In this document: one piece after another, positions 1 to 9,026 of the stretch | Numbering within the stretch: position 1 is the stretch's first letter | Layout: each line of letters opens with the position of its first letter | DNA from: an uncultured Alphaproteobacteria bacterium | GTDB lineage: Bacteria > Pseudomonadota > Alphaproteobacteria > Micavibrionales > CSBR16-224 | Reading direction: 5' to 3' | Assembly (NCBI GenBank): GCA_950054485.1 | Contig: CATLPD010000001.1 | Coordinates: 687,255-751,254, forward strand | DNA: 64,000 nucleotides | Program-made: the position numbers and the translations under genes | The notes under the pieces: generated by a model | What the model saw: the letters and a program-made list of their open reading frames with translations, nothing else | What the model was told of the DNA's origin: nothing | Databases searched by the model: none

Positions 1-408
1 AAAGAGCTGGCAAAACGCGGTTTAACGGATAAGGATTTGGCCTTTTTCGGATTTTCGATGGGCGGGGGCTTTTCGTTATACGCCTCACAAGCGCGGGATA
101 AGGAATGTGCGGCCGTTGTCTGTCATTCAGGAACATACCCCGGCTTATACACGCCAAAATCAAAGCCCAGAACATTGATGATCACAGGGGAAGATGATGA
201 GATTTTTCCGGCGCACCGCATTACCTTGGGCGGCGCGCGCGGGTTTATGTTTGATCAGATCAGCCTAGATTTTCACAAGGCGGCAGGTCGTTTGGAAAAA
301 CGGGGTATTCCATTAACGCGCAAAATCGTGCCAAATCTGAAACACCGTATCAATAAACAGTCTTCAGATGAAAGCATTGCCTTTCTGAAAAAAGCGCTGC
401 AGCCGTAA
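1..408 (+). CDS. Dienelactone-hydrolase-like alpha/beta hydrolase, 3' part only
   Basis: The reading frame is open from the first base of the window to a TAA at 408, so the N-terminal part lies upstream. The visible part has a nucleophile elbow GFSMGGG (Gly-x-Ser-x-Gly), then a strand with TGEDDEIFP, which fits the acid loop, and a late His in LKHRINK that fits the catalytic His. The order matches the dienelactone hydrolase/carboxylesterase branch of the alpha/beta hydrolase fold. The substrate cannot be inferred. No signal peptide can be judged because the start is missing. Confidence 0.7.
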   Translation, partial: KELAKRGLTDKDLAFFGFSMGGGFSLYASQARDKECAAVVCHSGTYPGLYTPKSKPRTLMITGEDDEIFPAHRITLGGARGFMFDQISLDFHKAAGRLEKRGIPLTRKIVPNLKHRINKQSSDESIAFLKKALQP

Positions 409-438
409 TCTTGGTTTAATCTTTAGAAAAAGCAACTG

Positions 439-1128
<690 letters not shown>

Positions 1129-1198
1129 GTGTATAATATCTTTCTGTAATCTAAAATTCTTATATTCAAAATAACGGATTATGCGCAGAAATCAACCG

Positions 1199-2122
1199 CT
1201 ATGACGATGGGTCCGCATTAAAATCAAGGCCCCACTCCAGATAGCGCTCGGGGTCTTCGACCCAATTCTGGCGGGTTTTGACAAATAGGCTGATGTGGAC
1301 TTTGGTCTCGAAAACGTCTTGAAGTTCTTTACGCGCGGCCTCGCCAACACGTTTGATCCGCGATCCGCCCTTGCCGAGTACGATCGCCTTTTGATTGTCG
1401 CGCATCACATAGATCACTTGAGATATTTTAATACTGCCGTTATCAAACTCTTCCCAGTTTTCGGTTTCAACAGCCACGGAATAGGGGAGTTCCTGCTGCA
1501 ATTGCAAAAACAGCTTTTCGCGCGTGACTTCGGCTGCAAATAAACGCATCGGCAGATCCGTAATCATGTCGGGATCATATAAAAACGGTCCTTTCGGCAT
1601 TTTGTCAGCGATATGCTTTGAAAAATCTTTGACGCCGCTGCCCTTCTTGGCCGAAATCATAAAGGTTTCGGAAAAAATACCATGTGCATTCAATTCTGCG
1701 GTCAGGGCCAGCAATTGTTCTTTTTCGATCAGGTCGATTTTGTTCAGCAGCAGTACAGCTTTCTTTTCCTGCTGTTTCAGGGTCTCGATAATCGCAAGTG
1801 TTTCGTCGTTAATATTGCGGCGGGCGGCATCAACCAGAAGGCATATAACGTCTGCCTCCTTCGCGCCTTGCCAGGCAGCATCGACCATCGCCTTTTCCAG
1901 ACGGCGCGACGCCTTGAAAATACCGGGCGTATCAACGAAAACGATCTGCGTTTTGCCACGCATGACAATACCGACAATACGATTACGCGTCGTCTGCACC
2001 TTGTGTGTGACGATGGATACTTTGGCCCCGACCAGCTGATTTAACAGGGTTGATTTACCGGCATTCGGCGCCCCGATCAAACCGACAAAGCCGCAGTGTG
2101 TATTGATGTCATTATTGTTCAT
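1199..2122 (-). CDS. era: GTPase Era
   Basis: Era is a GTPase that binds 16S rRNA and helps mature the 30S subunit. The G1 loop GAPNAGKS, G3 DTPG, and G4 NKID are all visible, followed by a C-terminal KH domain with the GKGGSRIKRVG loop. The length of about 307 residues is normal. I chose the ATG at 2122; a GTG three codons upstream (2131) is an alternative. Either way the gene overlaps the end of rnc, as is common where era follows rnc in one transcript. Confidence 0.95.
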   Translation of the reverse strand: MNNNDINTHCGFVGLIGAPNAGKSTLLNQLVGAKVSIVTHKVQTTRNRIVGIVMRGKTQIVFVDTPGIFKASRRLEKAMVDAAWQGAKEADVICLLVDAARRNINDETLAIIETLKQQEKKAVLLLNKIDLIEKEQLLALTAELNAHGIFSETFMISAKKGSGVKDFSKHIADKMPKGPFLYDPDMITDLPMRLFAAEVTREKLFLQLQQELPYSVAVETENWEEFDNGSIKISQVIYVMRDNQKAIVLGKGGSRIKRVGEAARKELQDVFETKVHISLFVKTRQNWVEDPERYLEWGLDFNADPSS

Positions 2123-2822
2123 ATTGGCCACTGTCTTTCAAATATTTCAACATCGCTTGCGCGGCGTATTTTTGGGCATTTTGTTTCGAATTTGACGTGC
2201 CAACCTTATTATCCTGCCCTTTGACGCGCACTTCCATTTCAAATTCGGGGTCATGGTCGGGCCCGCGGCGTTCCAGCAGAACATATTGCGGCAGGGGAAG
2301 CCCCTGTTTTTGCACCCATTCCTGAAGCTCTGTTTTGGCATCCATCGGGGGAATTTCGTAAGACATCATCTTGTCCTGCCAGAAACGCTTTAAAAAGACT
2401 TTTGCCGCTTCCAGCCCGCCATCTAGATAGAGCGCGCCGATAACAGCCTCCATCGCGTCGGCCAGAACAGTGGATTTATGCCGCCCGCCCGATTTATGCT
2501 CGCCAATTGATAAAGACAGGAATTCGCCCAGTTTGATTTCACGTGCGATTTCAGCCAACATTTTGGTTTGTACCAATGCGGTGTGGCGTTTGGCAAGGTC
2601 GCCTTCGGCCTCGTCGGGAAAGCTATAGACCAGCATATCGGCAACAATCAGGCCCAAGACGCGGTCACCCAGAAATTCCAGACGTTCATAATTACGGTTA
2701 TCGGCCAAATGGGCGTCGGTTGACGGGTGGGTCAAAGATTCCTGAAGCAGGTCTTCGTTCTTGAATTTATATTCCAAGACCTTTTGCAGGCGGTCCAGAA
2801 TTTCTGCCACAGGCGGATTCAT
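2112..2822 (-). CDS. rnc: Ribonuclease III
   Basis: A double-stranded RNA endonuclease acting in rRNA processing. The signature ERLEFLGDRVLGL is present near residue 45, with the second acidic cluster (DAMEAVIGALYLDGG) near 115, and a C-terminal double-stranded RNA-binding domain begins around residue 160 (TELQEWVQKQG) and ends with the KxxAQKYAA helix. 236 residues is the usual size. The gene sits between lepB and era, sharing one base with lepB and overlapping era, so the three are likely translated from one message. Confidence 0.96.
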   Translation of the reverse strand: MNPPVAEILDRLQKVLEYKFKNEDLLQESLTHPSTDAHLADNRNYERLEFLGDRVLGLIVADMLVYSFPDEAEGDLAKRHTALVQTKMLAEIAREIKLGEFLSLSIGEHKSGGRHKSTVLADAMEAVIGALYLDGGLEAAKVFLKRFWQDKMMSYEIPPMDAKTELQEWVQKQGLPLPQYVLLERRGPDHDPEFEMEVRVKGQDNKVGTSNSKQNAQKYAAQAMLKYLKDSGQYEQ

Positions 2823-3652
2823 TATTGGTTTTCCTCGACATCGCGATGAACAGGTCGCAGCAACCGGTCATAGCGTATGTGGGTTGGAATATTTACGATG
2901 TAACAGCCAATTTTACGCAAGGTTGAAAAATCACCTGATTTTGCACATTCATATGACATCGGTTCAATCGAGAAAAAGAAAAACGCGGCCTTTCCGACCA
3001 GATTTTCAACAGGTACAAAGCCGACACTTGTAAATGCACGGCTGTCGAGGGATGCATCACGGTTATCGCCCATGGCAAAGAAATACCCTTCGGGCACCGT
3101 AAAGCTGGGGGTGTGGTCCAGCGGTTCTTCATCTGAAAGCTCGTACAAATAATGGTCAGGCCCATCGGGCAGGGATTCAATATATTTGTGATAGGTTTGC
3201 TTTTTACCGTCTTCGGACACGGTTTCAAGGCCCAGAAAATCCTTGGGTAGTAATTCGCCATTAATATGCAATTTACCGTCGATCATACGAATTTCATCGC
3301 CCGGCAGGCCCACAACGCGCTTGATATAATCGATATGCTCCTGATAAGGCTTGCGAAAGACAACGATGTCGCCGCGCTCGGGATAATCCTCGAATATGCG
3401 GCCTTCAAAATCAACCAGCCCCAGCGGAAATGAATATTTGCCGTAGCCATAAGTGTATTTTTTGACGAAAAGATAATCCCCGACTTTCAGGTTCGGATAC
3501 ATCGATTCCGATGGGATACTGAAGGGCTCGAACAAAAATGTACGGACGATAATCGCGATCACGGCCGCCCATAAAACGGCATTTAGAAAGCCATCTGTTT
3601 CTTTTTCGGCATCAGAGTTTTGTTTTTTATTATTTTCTGTTTCGTCTGTCAT
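2822..3652 (-). CDS. lepB: Signal peptidase I
   Basis: Membrane-bound protease that removes signal peptides from exported proteins. A transmembrane segment lies near residues 23-42 (GFLNAVLWAAVIAIIVRTF). The catalytic Ser is in PSESMYP and the general-base Lys in YIKRVVGLPGD; the GDNRDASLDSR box is also present. I prefer the ATG at 3652 over the GTG at 3658, because GAG sits at a better distance from it. It lies ten bases after acpS and its stop overlaps the rnc start. The roughly 75-residue stretch between the Lys box and the GDNR box is the usual beta-barrel insert. Confidence 0.96.
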   Translation of the reverse strand: MTDETENNKKQNSDAEKETDGFLNAVLWAAVIAIIVRTFLFEPFSIPSESMYPNLKVGDYLFVKKYTYGYGKYSFPLGLVDFEGRIFEDYPERGDIVVFRKPYQEHIDYIKRVVGLPGDEIRMIDGKLHINGELLPKDFLGLETVSEDGKKQTYHKYIESLPDGPDHYLYELSDEEPLDHTPSFTVPEGYFFAMGDNRDASLDSRAFTSVGFVPVENLVGKAAFFFFSIEPMSYECAKSGDFSTLRKIGCYIVNIPTHIRYDRLLRPVHRDVEENQ

Positions 3653-3662
3653 AGTCACTCTT

Positions 3663-4070
3663 TTAAAGGTTTTTCAGGGAAAGAACAACAAAAGCCTGCG
3701 CAATATCCCCATCATCGCTGAGGCTAAGGTGGGCTGTCGGCTCGCCAAGCCCGTGGGCCAGACCTTCAAGGGCAGCCAGTGCGCCGCCATATAAACGCAA
3801 TAAAGGGCAGCCTAAGTCATCATTTTCGACCACAATATCAATTAAACGAACCTGATCGCGAATGCCGGTGCCAAGGGCTTTGGCGCAGGCTTCTTTCGCG
3901 GCCCAGCGCTTGGCCATGCGCGCGGCAATCAAATCTGGATTGTCGCAGGACAGGATATAGTCCCGCTCCGCTTCGTTGTAACAGCGGGCAATAAATTTTT
4001 GTCCTTGTTTCGCCCATGTTTCTTTTATACGCGAAATCATAACGATATCTGTGCCGATGCCCAAAATCAT
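3663..4070 (-). CDS. acpS: Holo-[acyl-carrier-protein] synthase
   Basis: Transfers the 4'-phosphopantetheine arm from CoA to acyl carrier protein. The start MILGIGTDIVMISRI and the FAAKEACAKALGTG-like motif (WAAKEACAKALGTG) are diagnostic, and the C-terminal LSLSDDGDIAQAFVVL strand is typical. 135 residues is the family size. The start overlaps the stop of the DUF2062 gene by four bases (ATGA), and lepB follows closely. In many alphaproteobacteria pdxJ sits just before acpS; it is absent here. Confidence 0.95.
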   Translation of the reverse strand: MILGIGTDIVMISRIKETWAKQGQKFIARCYNEAERDYILSCDNPDLIAARMAKRWAAKEACAKALGTGIRDQVRLIDIVVENDDLGCPLLRLYGGALAALEGLAHGLGEPTAHLSLSDDGDIAQAFVVLSLKNL

Positions 4071-4678
4071 TCGGTATCCTCCGGATGTTTTAGAATTTCA
4101 TCGGCCAGCTCTTTTTGTTTTTTGCGGATTTTATCGCGGCGTTTCATCTCGCGCAGTCTTCCACGTGCCCGCAGGCGTGCCCGCTGGTGTTGCAGTCCTT
4201 TTATCAGTCGCCGTGTAAAGAAAAAAGTCGCAGCCCAAGCAATAACACCGGTCGGAATGCCGCCGATGATCATCGGAATTAAAAAGCGCTGGGGCTGGGT
4301 AAATATCGATGTGAAATCAAATTGAACCGGCAGGGGCTCAGGGACATGGCTGCCCAAAATCAACATGCCGAGTTTATAAGTCATGTACCAGATCAGCGGC
4401 AGGGTCCACGGGTTGCCGAATAATGTGCCGATCAGCGATGCGATAATCGAGCCGTTTAAAAGCCGCGCCAGCAAAGCCGCAAAAATCAGATGGAGGCCTA
4501 TAAACGGGGTAAAGGATACGGCAACGCCAGATGCCAGGCCTGCCGCAATCGCATAGGGGCTGTCATTCAGACGATATATGCGCAGGCCGTAATAACGTAT
4601 GACCCGCAGCCAGCCCATTTTAGGCCAGATCGCGTCGCGAAAGTTTTCCTGTAATGTGTTTTTTTTGCGGCGGAACAT
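4067..4678 (-). CDS. DUF2062 membrane protein
   Basis: The segment GLASGVAVSFTPFIGLH near residue 47 and the following LIGTLFGNPWTLPLIW are the hallmark of DUF2062 proteins, a membrane family of unknown biochemical role. Three hydrophobic helices can be seen (about 40-70, 78-105 and 133-153). The C-terminal 45 residues are strongly basic (RARLRARGRLREMKRRDK) and probably cytoplasmic. It lies 88 bases after rsh and overlaps acpS by four bases, so it belongs to the rsh-to-era transcript. Confidence 0.88.
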   Translation of the reverse strand: MFRRKKNTLQENFRDAIWPKMGWLRVIRYYGLRIYRLNDSPYAIAAGLASGVAVSFTPFIGLHLIFAALLARLLNGSIIASLIGTLFGNPWTLPLIWYMTYKLGMLILGSHVPEPLPVQFDFTSIFTQPQRFLIPMIIGGIPTGVIAWAATFFFTRRLIKGLQHQRARLRARGRLREMKRRDKIRKKQKELADEILKHPEDTE

Positions 4679-4766
4679 TCAGGCGAATCCGTTTGCTCGA
4701 TTTCAATGACTCTAAACTAGGGCATTACAGCCCAAAAAGAAAGTTGGGAATGGCAGTTAAACGTTT

Positions 4767-6926
4767 CTATCTTCCCTTGGCGCGTTGGACGCTGTTGATC
4801 TCGCGTGCGGCGCGCAGGACCGCCATGACTTCGTCCAAATGGCCTGTATCGCGGACCGATACATCAATATGCATTTCATAGAAGTCCATCTCGCGATTGA
4901 CGATTTTCAGGTTGGTGATGTTACCGCCGGCTTGCCCGATAATCGTAGATATCGTGCCGAGTGCCCCCGGTTCGTTTGAAACGATGATTTTCAGGCGCGC
5001 GGTTTGGGCCTCTGATGGCTGTGCATCATCTTCCCATGAAATATCAAGCCAGCGCTCGGGCGTATCGGCAAAATTCTCGAGCGTATCGCATTCAACAGTA
5101 TGAATCGTCACACCGCGTCCTGTCGTTACAATCCCGACAATTTTATCGCCGGGTAGCGGATGACAGCAGCGCGCGTAATGAAGGGCCATGCCCGGGATAA
5201 GTCCCTTGATCGGCATGGGTTGGCCCTTGCCTTTTTTCTTTTGGGCGTTGTTCGGCGACTTTGTTTTAACACGTGGCGGGGCGGGCTTGGCTTTGAAATC
5301 GGGGTTGGCGGTTCTGAAGACTTCACGCGCCTGAATATGGCCCGACCCAATGCCGGCATATAGATCAGGCAATTCTTCCACGCGAAACTGTTTTAAAAGT
5401 TTGTTCAGCGGTTTCTCACTGAAATTAATGTCTTCCTGGCGGTAGGTTTTTTGCAGCATGGCCTTGCCCAGCGCCTCGTATTGTTCGCGCTGTTGCAGGC
5501 GTATAAAACGGCGGATGCGTGCACGCGCCTTACCGGTTGCAACAAATCGTTCCCAGTTCGGTGATGGCGTTGAATTTTTGTTTGTGACAATTTCGACCTG
5601 ATCACCGTTTTGCAGTTTTGTGTTCAATGGCACAATACGCCCGTTCACTTTGGCGCCCGTACAATGATCACCCACCTGGCTGTGCACGGCATAGGCAAAA
5701 TCGACAGGTGTTGCATTTGATGATAATTCAATCAAATCCCCGCCAGGGGTAAAGCAGAAAACTTTATCCTGATACAGCTCCAGCTTTGTGTTTTCAAGGA
5801 ATTCTTCGGCGCGGGGGGCGTTTTCAACAATATCCATCAGCTCGCGCAGCCAGCGGTATTGTTTGCCCTCCATCTTGGCGGCGCGTTCGCCCCCTTCTTT
5901 GTAGGCCCAATGGGCGGCGACCCCCAGTTCGGCTTCTTCGTGCATTTGTATAGTGCGGATTTGGATTTCAATACGTTGATTTTCAGGGCCAATCACGGTT
6001 GTGTGCAGACTACGGTAACCGTTTGCTTTTGGCAGTGAAATATAATCTTTAAAGCGGCCCGGGACAGTCGGGTATTTCCCGTGCAGAACCCCCAGAACGT
6101 GATAGCAATCGGCAACCGTTGGCACGATACAGCGAAAGGCCATGATGTCTGATAATTGTTCGAACGATATATTTTTGCGCTGCATTTTGCGCCAGATGGA
6201 ATAGGGGGTCTTTTCGCGCCCACGGATTTCCAGGTCAATAGCTGTTTCTGCCAGGTCTTTTTGCAGACGACCAATGACAGTATCAACGATACCTTCCCCT
6301 TCGGTGCGCAGAAAATTCAGTCGGGTTGTAATACTTTCACGTGCTTCGGGATTCAAAATACCAAAAGAGATATCTTCCAGTTCTTCCTTGAAAGACTGGA
6401 TACCGATGCGTTCTGCCAGCGGAACATAGATTTCAAGTGTTTCAAGCGCGATACGGCGGCGCTTTTCTGGCTTTTGAATGTGGTGCAAAGTGCGCATATT
6501 GTGAAGGCGGTCAGCAAGTTTGACAACCAGAACGCGGATATCTTCTGACATCGCCAGAACAAGTTTGCGAAAGTTTTCCGCCTGTTTGGATTCAGGATTT
6601 TGTAGTTCGATTTTGGTCAGTTTGGTCACGCCATCGACCAGTTTTTCAATGTCATCGCCGAACAGATCGCCAATCTCTTCAAGTGTGGCGTCCGTATCTT
6701 CGACTGTATCATGCAGCAATGCCGTAATAACAGAGGGGACATCCAGTTTCATATCGGTCAGGATGCCGGCGACTTCCAAAGGGTGCGAAAAATACGGGTC
6801 GCCGGATGCGCGTTTCTGGCTACCGTGTTTTTTCATGGCATAGACATAGGCACGGTTGATCAGATCCTCATCCGCACGGGGATCATAGGCCTTAATATTC
6901 TCTACCAGTTCGTATTGCCGTATCAT
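4767..6926 (-). CDS. rsh: Bifunctional (p)ppGpp synthetase/hydrolase Rsh (RelA/SpoT)
   Basis: Makes and degrades the alarmone (p)ppGpp in the stringent response. Domains in order: HD hydrolase (about 40-200, with HDTVEDTDAT and LADRLHNMRTL), RelA/SpoT synthetase (about 230-350, with YRSLHTTVIGP and EIQIRT), TGS (about 390-450), a zinc-finger/CC region with Cys-Cys-His (ARCCHPLPGD), and a C-terminal ACT domain (about 645-719). Both active-site signatures are intact, so a bifunctional enzyme is expected, as in most alphaproteobacteria. Being first in the minus-strand operon that runs to era, its promoter should lie in 6927-7040. Confidence 0.96.
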   Translation of the reverse strand: MIRQYELVENIKAYDPRADEDLINRAYVYAMKKHGSQKRASGDPYFSHPLEVAGILTDMKLDVPSVITALLHDTVEDTDATLEEIGDLFGDDIEKLVDGVTKLTKIELQNPESKQAENFRKLVLAMSEDIRVLVVKLADRLHNMRTLHHIQKPEKRRRIALETLEIYVPLAERIGIQSFKEELEDISFGILNPEARESITTRLNFLRTEGEGIVDTVIGRLQKDLAETAIDLEIRGREKTPYSIWRKMQRKNISFEQLSDIMAFRCIVPTVADCYHVLGVLHGKYPTVPGRFKDYISLPKANGYRSLHTTVIGPENQRIEIQIRTIQMHEEAELGVAAHWAYKEGGERAAKMEGKQYRWLRELMDIVENAPRAEEFLENTKLELYQDKVFCFTPGGDLIELSSNATPVDFAYAVHSQVGDHCTGAKVNGRIVPLNTKLQNGDQVEIVTNKNSTPSPNWERFVATGKARARIRRFIRLQQREQYEALGKAMLQKTYRQEDINFSEKPLNKLLKQFRVEELPDLYAGIGSGHIQAREVFRTANPDFKAKPAPPRVKTKSPNNAQKKKGKGQPMPIKGLIPGMALHYARCCHPLPGDKIVGIVTTGRGVTIHTVECDTLENFADTPERWLDISWEDDAQPSEAQTARLKIIVSNEPGALGTISTIIGQAGGNITNLKIVNREMDFYEMHIDVSVRDTGHLDEVMAVLRAAREINSVQRAKGR

Positions 6927-7044
6927 TTTGCCTTTGCCAATTATCTATAGACTTGCGTTATATCGTCACTCACGTGTTTTTACACGTTTCGCTCCTCATG
7001 CCTTATTTATAAATAATTTGCTTTGGCAAAAGGGATATGAACAC

Positions 7045-7072
7045 AAAGAAAAAGCCGCATCAATGTGCGGCC
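7045..7072 (-). terminator. Intrinsic terminator of rpoZ
   Basis: Arms 7054-7059 and 7066-7071 (GCCGCA/TGCGGC) form a perfect 6-bp stem with a 6-base loop. On the minus strand it is followed by a T-rich run (complement of the A run before 7054). It lies about 30 bases after the rpoZ stop. Confidence 0.8.
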
Positions 7073-7101
7073 TTTAAGATTACATGAGATTCGTTAAAAT
7101 T

Positions 7102-7503
7102 TTAAGCGTTTTCGTCTTTTTCTGCTTCAATCTTTGCAGCTTCTGAATCTGCATCAGTTGTGTGCATGCCGGCATCGTTCAGAGAATTTTCATTGAAGCG
7201 GTCTTCATCAGACAGGCTGTTCCAATCGGCTTCACCTTCCATCAGATCGATCATGTCTTCTTCATCTTCTTCGATCTCGATAACTTTCTGGTGATTTTTG
7301 ACCATTTCCTCTTTCAGTGCATCCAGCGAAATGGTTTCTTCCGCGATTTCACGCAGGGAAACAACGGTATTTTTATCATTGTCGCGTTCAACAGTCAGAG
7401 CAGAGCCTGTACCAATTTCACGTGCGCGCTGTGATGACAATAATACTAGTTCGAAACGGTTTGAAACTTTTTCGATGCAATCTTCTACGGTTACGCGTGC
7501 CAT
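7102..7503 (-). CDS. rpoZ: RNA polymerase omega subunit
   Basis: Small subunit that assists assembly of RNA polymerase. The start [22 protein letters not shown] is diagnostic and the conserved region runs to about residue 75. The C-terminal half is an acidic extension, as in other alphaproteobacteria. It stands alone, upstream of rsh in the same direction but separated from it by a terminator. The rpoZ-rsh neighbourhood is common across proteobacteria, which supports both assignments. Confidence 0.95.
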   Translation of the reverse strand: MARVTVEDCIEKVSNRFELVLLSSQRAREIGTGSALTVERDNDKNTVVSLREIAEETISLDALKEEMVKNHQKVIEIEEDEEDMIDLMEGEADWNSLSDEDRFNENSLNDAGMHTTDADSEAAKIEAEKDENA

Positions 7504-7716
7504 GGGCTGTTATCCTTTTATATTCAATAGCTATTTCAGAATCGGAACTTAACGCAAATCCACCCTATTTGCAAGGCTTAAAAAGGATGGTTGACGCCGT
7601 GAAAAGAAAAGACTAGGGTGTGGAACTTCTTTGTCCCGCAATAGAATATATTATGGAATTCAAGGGGTTAAAACAAGCTTTAGAAAAGCAAAAAATAATA
7701 AAAAAACGGAGCCTGT

Positions 7717-8334
7717 ATGTCACATTATATCACCAATTTTTTCTATCCGGAGGAAAAGCTAGCTGTATTCATTGACGGTGCGAACCTGTATGCTGCTGCA
7801 AAAACTCTGGAAATGGAAATCGATTACCAACTTTTGCTGGATTGGTTGGGCGACCAAAGTCGTCTGATCCGCGCATTTTACTATACCGCCCTTATCGAAG
7901 ATCAGGATTATTCACCCATACGCCCGCTGGTTGATTGGTTGGATTATAACGGTTACACAATGGTCACAAAACCTGTTAAGGAATATACGGACCAGAACGG
8001 CCGCCGCAAAATCAAAGGGAATATGGATATCGAACTTGCGATCGATATGATGGAGATCGCACCGCAGGTTGATCACATCCTGTTGTTTTCGGGCGATGGC
8101 GATTTCCGTCGTCTGGTTGAATCTGTGCAGCGCAAAGGTGTGCGCGTATCAGTGGTCAGCACGATACAAACACAGCCGGCCATGATGGCTGATGAACTGC
8201 GCCGCCAAGCAGACCATTTTATTGAGCTTAAAGATTTGCAAAAATTTATCGCACGTGAAGGTAATGAGGCCAGTTTCGTTGATGACGAGGCCCTTGATTA
8301 CGAAGATGACGCCGAAGAAGCGATCGCTGTCTAG
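7717..8334 (+). CDS. NYN domain protein (LabA/DUF88-like)
   Basis: The core fits a PIN-like NYN fold: AVFIDGANLYAAAK near residue 16 gives the first acidic site, KGNMDIELAIDMM near 103 the second, and LLFSGDGDFRRLVESVQRKG near 125 the third. NYN proteins are predicted or shown metal-dependent RNases. The C-terminal 25 residues are acidic. A strong terminator follows at once, so this looks like a single-gene unit. Its RNA target is unknown. Divergent from rpoZ with about 210 bases between them. Confidence 0.85.
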   Translation: MSHYITNFFYPEEKLAVFIDGANLYAAAKTLEMEIDYQLLLDWLGDQSRLIRAFYYTALIEDQDYSPIRPLVDWLDYNGYTMVTKPVKEYTDQNGRRKIKGNMDIELAIDMMEIAPQVDHILLFSGDGDFRRLVESVQRKGVRVSVVSTIQTQPAMMADELRRQADHFIELKDLQKFIAREGNEASFVDDEALDYEDDAEEAIAV

Positions 8335-8355
8335 AAAAAACGTGCTTTCTGATAT

Positions 8356-8390
8356 ATCCTTTGGTTGGAAACAGCCAAAGGATTTTTTTT
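8356..8390 (+). terminator. Intrinsic terminator whose 3' arm holds the next gene's Shine-Dalgarno
   Basis: Arms 8356-8364 and 8375-8383 form a perfect 9-bp stem (ATCCTTTGG/CCAAAGGAT), extendable by two weak pairs, followed by eight T (8383-8390). The ATG of the downstream glycosylase gene begins at 8391, so its purine-rich ribosome site AAAGGA (8377-8382) is inside the hairpin. Confidence 0.85.
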
Positions 8391-9026
8391 ATGCCCAGTC
8401 ATATGCCCGATAAAGATTGCGGATTATGCCCGCGCCTGGTGGATTTCAGACGGGAAAACCAAAGACAGTATCCCGATAAATTCAATGGCGCCGTTCCGGC
8501 TTTCGGTGAATTGGATGCTGAATTGCTTGTGGTCGGTCTGGCACCGGGATTAAAAGGGGCCAATTTTACAGGGCGTCCTTTTACCGGTGATTATGCGGGC
8601 GAGCTTTTATATCCATCCCTGATCAAGGCCGGTTTTGCCAAAGGGCAATACGATGCCCGCCCCGATGATGGGCTGATCTTATGCAACGCACGTATTACAA
8701 ATTCAGTGCGGTGTGTACCGCCGCAAAATAAACCCGTCGGGCAGGAAATGGCGGCTTGCCTGCCGTTTTTAATAAACGAGTTTAAAGCCATGCCGAACCT
8801 GAGGGTTATACTGGCCCTTGGCGGTATTGCGCACAAACAGGTTATAAAATCATTCGATTTACGTCAGGCTGACTATAAATTCGGGCATGAAAATCAGCAT
8901 GATTTGGGAGCTGTGCAGTTGTTCGACAGTTATCATTGTTCACGCTATAACGTCAATACCGGACGGTTAACAGAAGAAATGTTTGATGAAGTGTTGAATA
9001 AAATTACTGTGTATCTTGGTTCTTAA
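8391..9026 (+). CDS. Uracil-DNA glycosylase, family 5 (UDGb) type
   Basis: Excises uracil or deaminated bases from DNA to begin base-excision repair. The Cys pair CGLCPRL at the N-terminus suits the iron-sulfur cluster of family 4/5 enzymes. Motif 1 is GLAPGLKGANFTGRPFTGD (about residues 43-61) and motif 2 region is HCSRYNVNTGRLT, which is close to the family 5 pattern HPSxxNxxTGRL. The ATG at 8391 follows AAAGGA at eight bases, all T. It starts directly after the terminator of the NYN gene, so expression either needs read-through or a promoter inside the NYN gene. Confidence 0.85.
   Translation: MPSHMPDKDCGLCPRLVDFRRENQRQYPDKFNGAVPAFGELDAELLVVGLAPGLKGANFTGRPFTGDYAGELLYPSLIKAGFAKGQYDARPDDGLILCNARITNSVRCVPPQNKPVGQEMAACLPFLINEFKAMPNLRVILALGGIAHKQVIKSFDLRQADYKFGHENQHDLGAVQLFDSYHCSRYNVNTGRLTEEMFDEVLNKITVYLGS

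Noticed and set aside
6972..6987. ACGTGT/ACACGT hairpin upstream of rsh
   Set aside because: Six base pairs with a T loop and no partner copies; too weak to name.
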